From assembly GCA_025450555.1 (NCBI GenBank), contig JANWHF010000314.1, positions 1 through 7,313 of the forward strand: a DNA stretch of 7,313 nucleotides, written 5' to 3'. This document shows positions 5,908 to 7,313 of this stretch, piece by piece (position 1 is the first letter of the stretch; every line of letters begins with the position of its first letter). The stretch comes from Tepidisphaeraceae bacterium. GTDB taxonomy: Bacteria > Planctomycetota > Phycisphaerae > Tepidisphaerales > Tepidisphaeraceae. The notes under the pieces are model-generated. The model searched no databases. It had not been told where the DNA came from and worked only from the letters and a program-made list of their open reading frames with translations. A program made the translations under genes and the position numbers.

Positions 5908-5913
5908 TATAAT
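5908..5913 (+). promoter_or_regulatory. Perfect TATAAT -10 box just before the efflux adaptor start
   Basis: TATAAT ends 7 bases before ATG 5921. No good -35 box lies 16-18 bases upstream. If it is used, transcription would begin at about the first base of ATG 5921, giving a leaderless message and favouring that start over 5882 or 5912. Confidence 0.35.
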
Positions 5914-5920
5914 GCAGTAC

Positions 5921-7177
5921 ATGACTTATCGATCGGGCCGGGGTAGCACGCGATGGGTTCTGCTGATTGGTGGGGCGGTCGTCGTGGTCCTGGCGACCGT
6001 CGGTGCGCTCTACCTGATGGGGCCATCGGTCACGGTGACCGAGGTGGTCCAGGGGCCGGTCGTCGAATCCTTCTACGCCACCGGCACCATCGAGCCAGCC
6101 ACCGAGTATCCCATTCGCACCGGCACCGCCGGGCTGCTGATCGACGTGAAGGTGGACAAGGGTGATCACGTCAATAAGGGGCAGGTGATCGCGGTCGTCA
6201 GCGATCCGCAGCTTCAATTGGCGCTGGACAAAGCCAAGGCATCCCTGGAGCAGGCCCAGCGCCGCGCCGACGAACGCTCATCTCCAGTGCTGGCCGAATT
6301 TGATTCAAAGATTCAGGCCATGCAGGCGATGCTCGATAATGCCAATCGCGAAGAAAAGAGCCTCGAGCAGGTGGCGGCCACCGGCGCTTCCTCCCGCACC
6401 GATCGCGATCGCGCGGCCGATCGGGTTAAGGAACATTGGAGCGAACTGGAATCGCTCAAGGCACAGCGCGCGCAGAGCGTACTTCAATTAGACAATGACC
6501 TTGAAGTCGCTAAGGCCGCGGTCCGCGCCGCCCAGACCGACTTTGATCGCCAGACGCTGACAAGTCCCGTCAATGGCGTGGTCCTCGACCGCCCGCAGCC
6601 GCGCGGCACACGGCTGGCTCTCAACGATCACATCATGCAGATCGCCGACGTTCGGCCGGCCAATCTAGTCATGCGAGCCGCGGTCGATGAAGAAAATGTT
6701 GCGCAGGTTCAGACGGGGCAGAAGGTGATCGTCACGCTCTATTCCTTCCCCAACCACACGTTTGAGGCGCAAGTTTCCAAACTTTACGACAAAGCTGAAC
6801 CGGATCGGCGGACGTTTGAAGTGGACGTGAAGCTTGCCGATCCCGATCCCAAATTGGCCGCGGGAATGACCGGAGAACTGGCCTTTGTGATCGCGGCCAA
6901 GGAACAGGCCCCCATCATTCCCTCCCAGGCGGTGCAGGCCGGGCACGTCTACACAGTGCATGACGGCCGACTCGCGCTGGCGGATGTGAAGATCGGTTTA
7001 CGTAGTGTTGAGCGTGTTGAGATTCTTTCCGGCCTGTCACCGGGCGAGCCGGTCGTGATTAGTCCAGTTGCTATGAACGATGTCGGCCGGCGCGTTCGCG
7101 TCACGAGAATGGATCCGAAGGCTGCCGCGGATTTGAACACGCCGCCGCAGCGCGAGGTCTTCAAGGGATTCAACTGA
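5921..7177 (+). CDS. Efflux periplasmic adaptor subunit (HlyD/MacA/RND membrane fusion protein)
   Basis: A 418-residue membrane fusion protein that would link an inner-membrane RND or ABC transporter to an outer-membrane channel. Domains, numbered from this start: one N-terminal membrane anchor (about 12-33, after basic R4, R7, R11); first half of the biotinyl-lipoyl domain, with FYATGTIEPATEYPIRTGTA at 51-70 and VDKGDHVNKGQ at 78-88; an alpha-hairpin coiled coil (about 100-210); the second lipoyl half, LTSPVNGVVLDR (213-224); a beta-barrel (about 248-325) ending in AAGMTGEL (313-320); and a membrane-proximal part (331-398) with PSQAV. Start is uncertain. In-frame ATGs at 5882 (GGGAG 11 bases upstream, 431 residues) and 5912 are alternatives; 5921 was chosen because the earlier stretch is AT-richer and a TATAAT lies 7 bases before it. 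A still longer reading back to 5399 only reads antisense through DUF151. No transporter is in the window. Confidence 0.88.
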   Translation: MTYRSGRGSTRWVLLIGGAVVVVLATVGALYLMGPSVTVTEVVQGPVVESFYATGTIEPATEYPIRTGTAGLLIDVKVDKGDHVNKGQVIAVVSDPQLQLALDKAKASLEQAQRRADERSSPVLAEFDSKIQAMQAMLDNANREEKSLEQVAATGASSRTDRDRAADRVKEHWSELESLKAQRAQSVLQLDNDLEVAKAAVRAAQTDFDRQTLTSPVNGVVLDRPQPRGTRLALNDHIMQIADVRPANLVMRAAVDEENVAQVQTGQKVIVTLYSFPNHTFEAQVSKLYDKAEPDRRTFEVDVKLADPDPKLAAGMTGELAFVIAAKEQAPIIPSQAVQAGHVYTVHDGRLALADVKIGLRSVERVEILSGLSPGEPVVISPVAMNDVGRRVRVTRMDPKAAADLNTPPQREVFKGFN

Positions 7178-7204
7178 AACATGGCGGACATCGCCTGCTT
7201 GGCG

Positions 7205-7224
7205 GGCGGCAGTCCTCTGCCGCC
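7205..7224 (+). repeat. GC-rich perfect hairpin downstream of the efflux adaptor gene
   Basis: GGCGGCAG (7205-7212) and CTGCCGCC (7217-7224) form a perfect 8-bp inverted repeat with the 4-base loop TCCT, starting 27 bases after the adaptor stop. No T tract follows on either strand, so it is not a standard intrinsic terminator. It could stabilise the 3' end of the message, lower read-through to a following gene, or be chance in GC-rich DNA. Confidence 0.45.
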
Positions 7225-7313
7225 GCGAATTCTGGAAGGTATTGGGGCGCAATGTCTTTAGTCTGTCGCGAAGATCGTCGGGCAGCAGTGACGCGTAAAA
7301 CCGCAGATGATCG

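Overview
The window reads as an ordinary chromosomal segment of a GC-rich bacterium. Nine protein genes are supported: eight complete ones and one cut by the left edge. A planctomycete or close relative is the best guess. The reasons are an exported PQQ-like beta-propeller whose mature N-terminus has the 'DWSQWRGP' look common in that phylum, a Gfo/Idh/MocA oxidoreductase of a type abundant there, and frequent weak ribosome binding sites. This assignment is inference from protein style, not from a marker gene. No tRNA, rRNA, CRISPR array, insertion sequence or phage gene was seen.

Layout. Positions 1-2596 carry two minus-strand genes: a PaaK-like acyl-CoA (phenylacetate-CoA type) ligase, followed 8 bases later by an exported beta-propeller protein that runs off the left edge. 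The ligase stop codon forms part of the propeller's Shine-Dalgarno sequence, so the two are probably translated together. A 154-base divergent control region (2597-2750) separates them from a plus-strand cluster, 2751-3714: a HicA-type toxin, a HicB-type antitoxin overlapping it by 35 bases, and a GNAT acetyltransferase 15 bases further on. The 140-base gap after the acetyltransferase holds a strong stem-loop (3779-3810) that may end that transcript. Next come a Gfo/Idh/MocA oxidoreductase (3855-5045) and a small Rieske [2Fe-2S] protein (5062-5388), 16 bases apart. Convergent to them is a DUF151 'bifunctional nuclease' family gene on the minus strand (5411-5809). Divergent from that, and last in the window, is a membrane-anchored efflux periplasmic adaptor (5921-7177). 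The final 136 bases contain a GC-rich hairpin and no gene that can be assigned with confidence.

How the genes work together. Likely functional units are ligase + propeller, HicA + HicB (+ acetyltransferase), and oxidoreductase + Rieske protein. The adaptor would need a transporter, probably encoded beyond the right edge. Nothing here amounts to a clearly new biological system. The points most worth checking are the toxin-antitoxin cluster with its unusual HicB and attached acetyltransferase, the two promoter-like -10 boxes lying 7-8 bases before start codons (possible leaderless transcripts), and the unusual pairings of adjacent genes.
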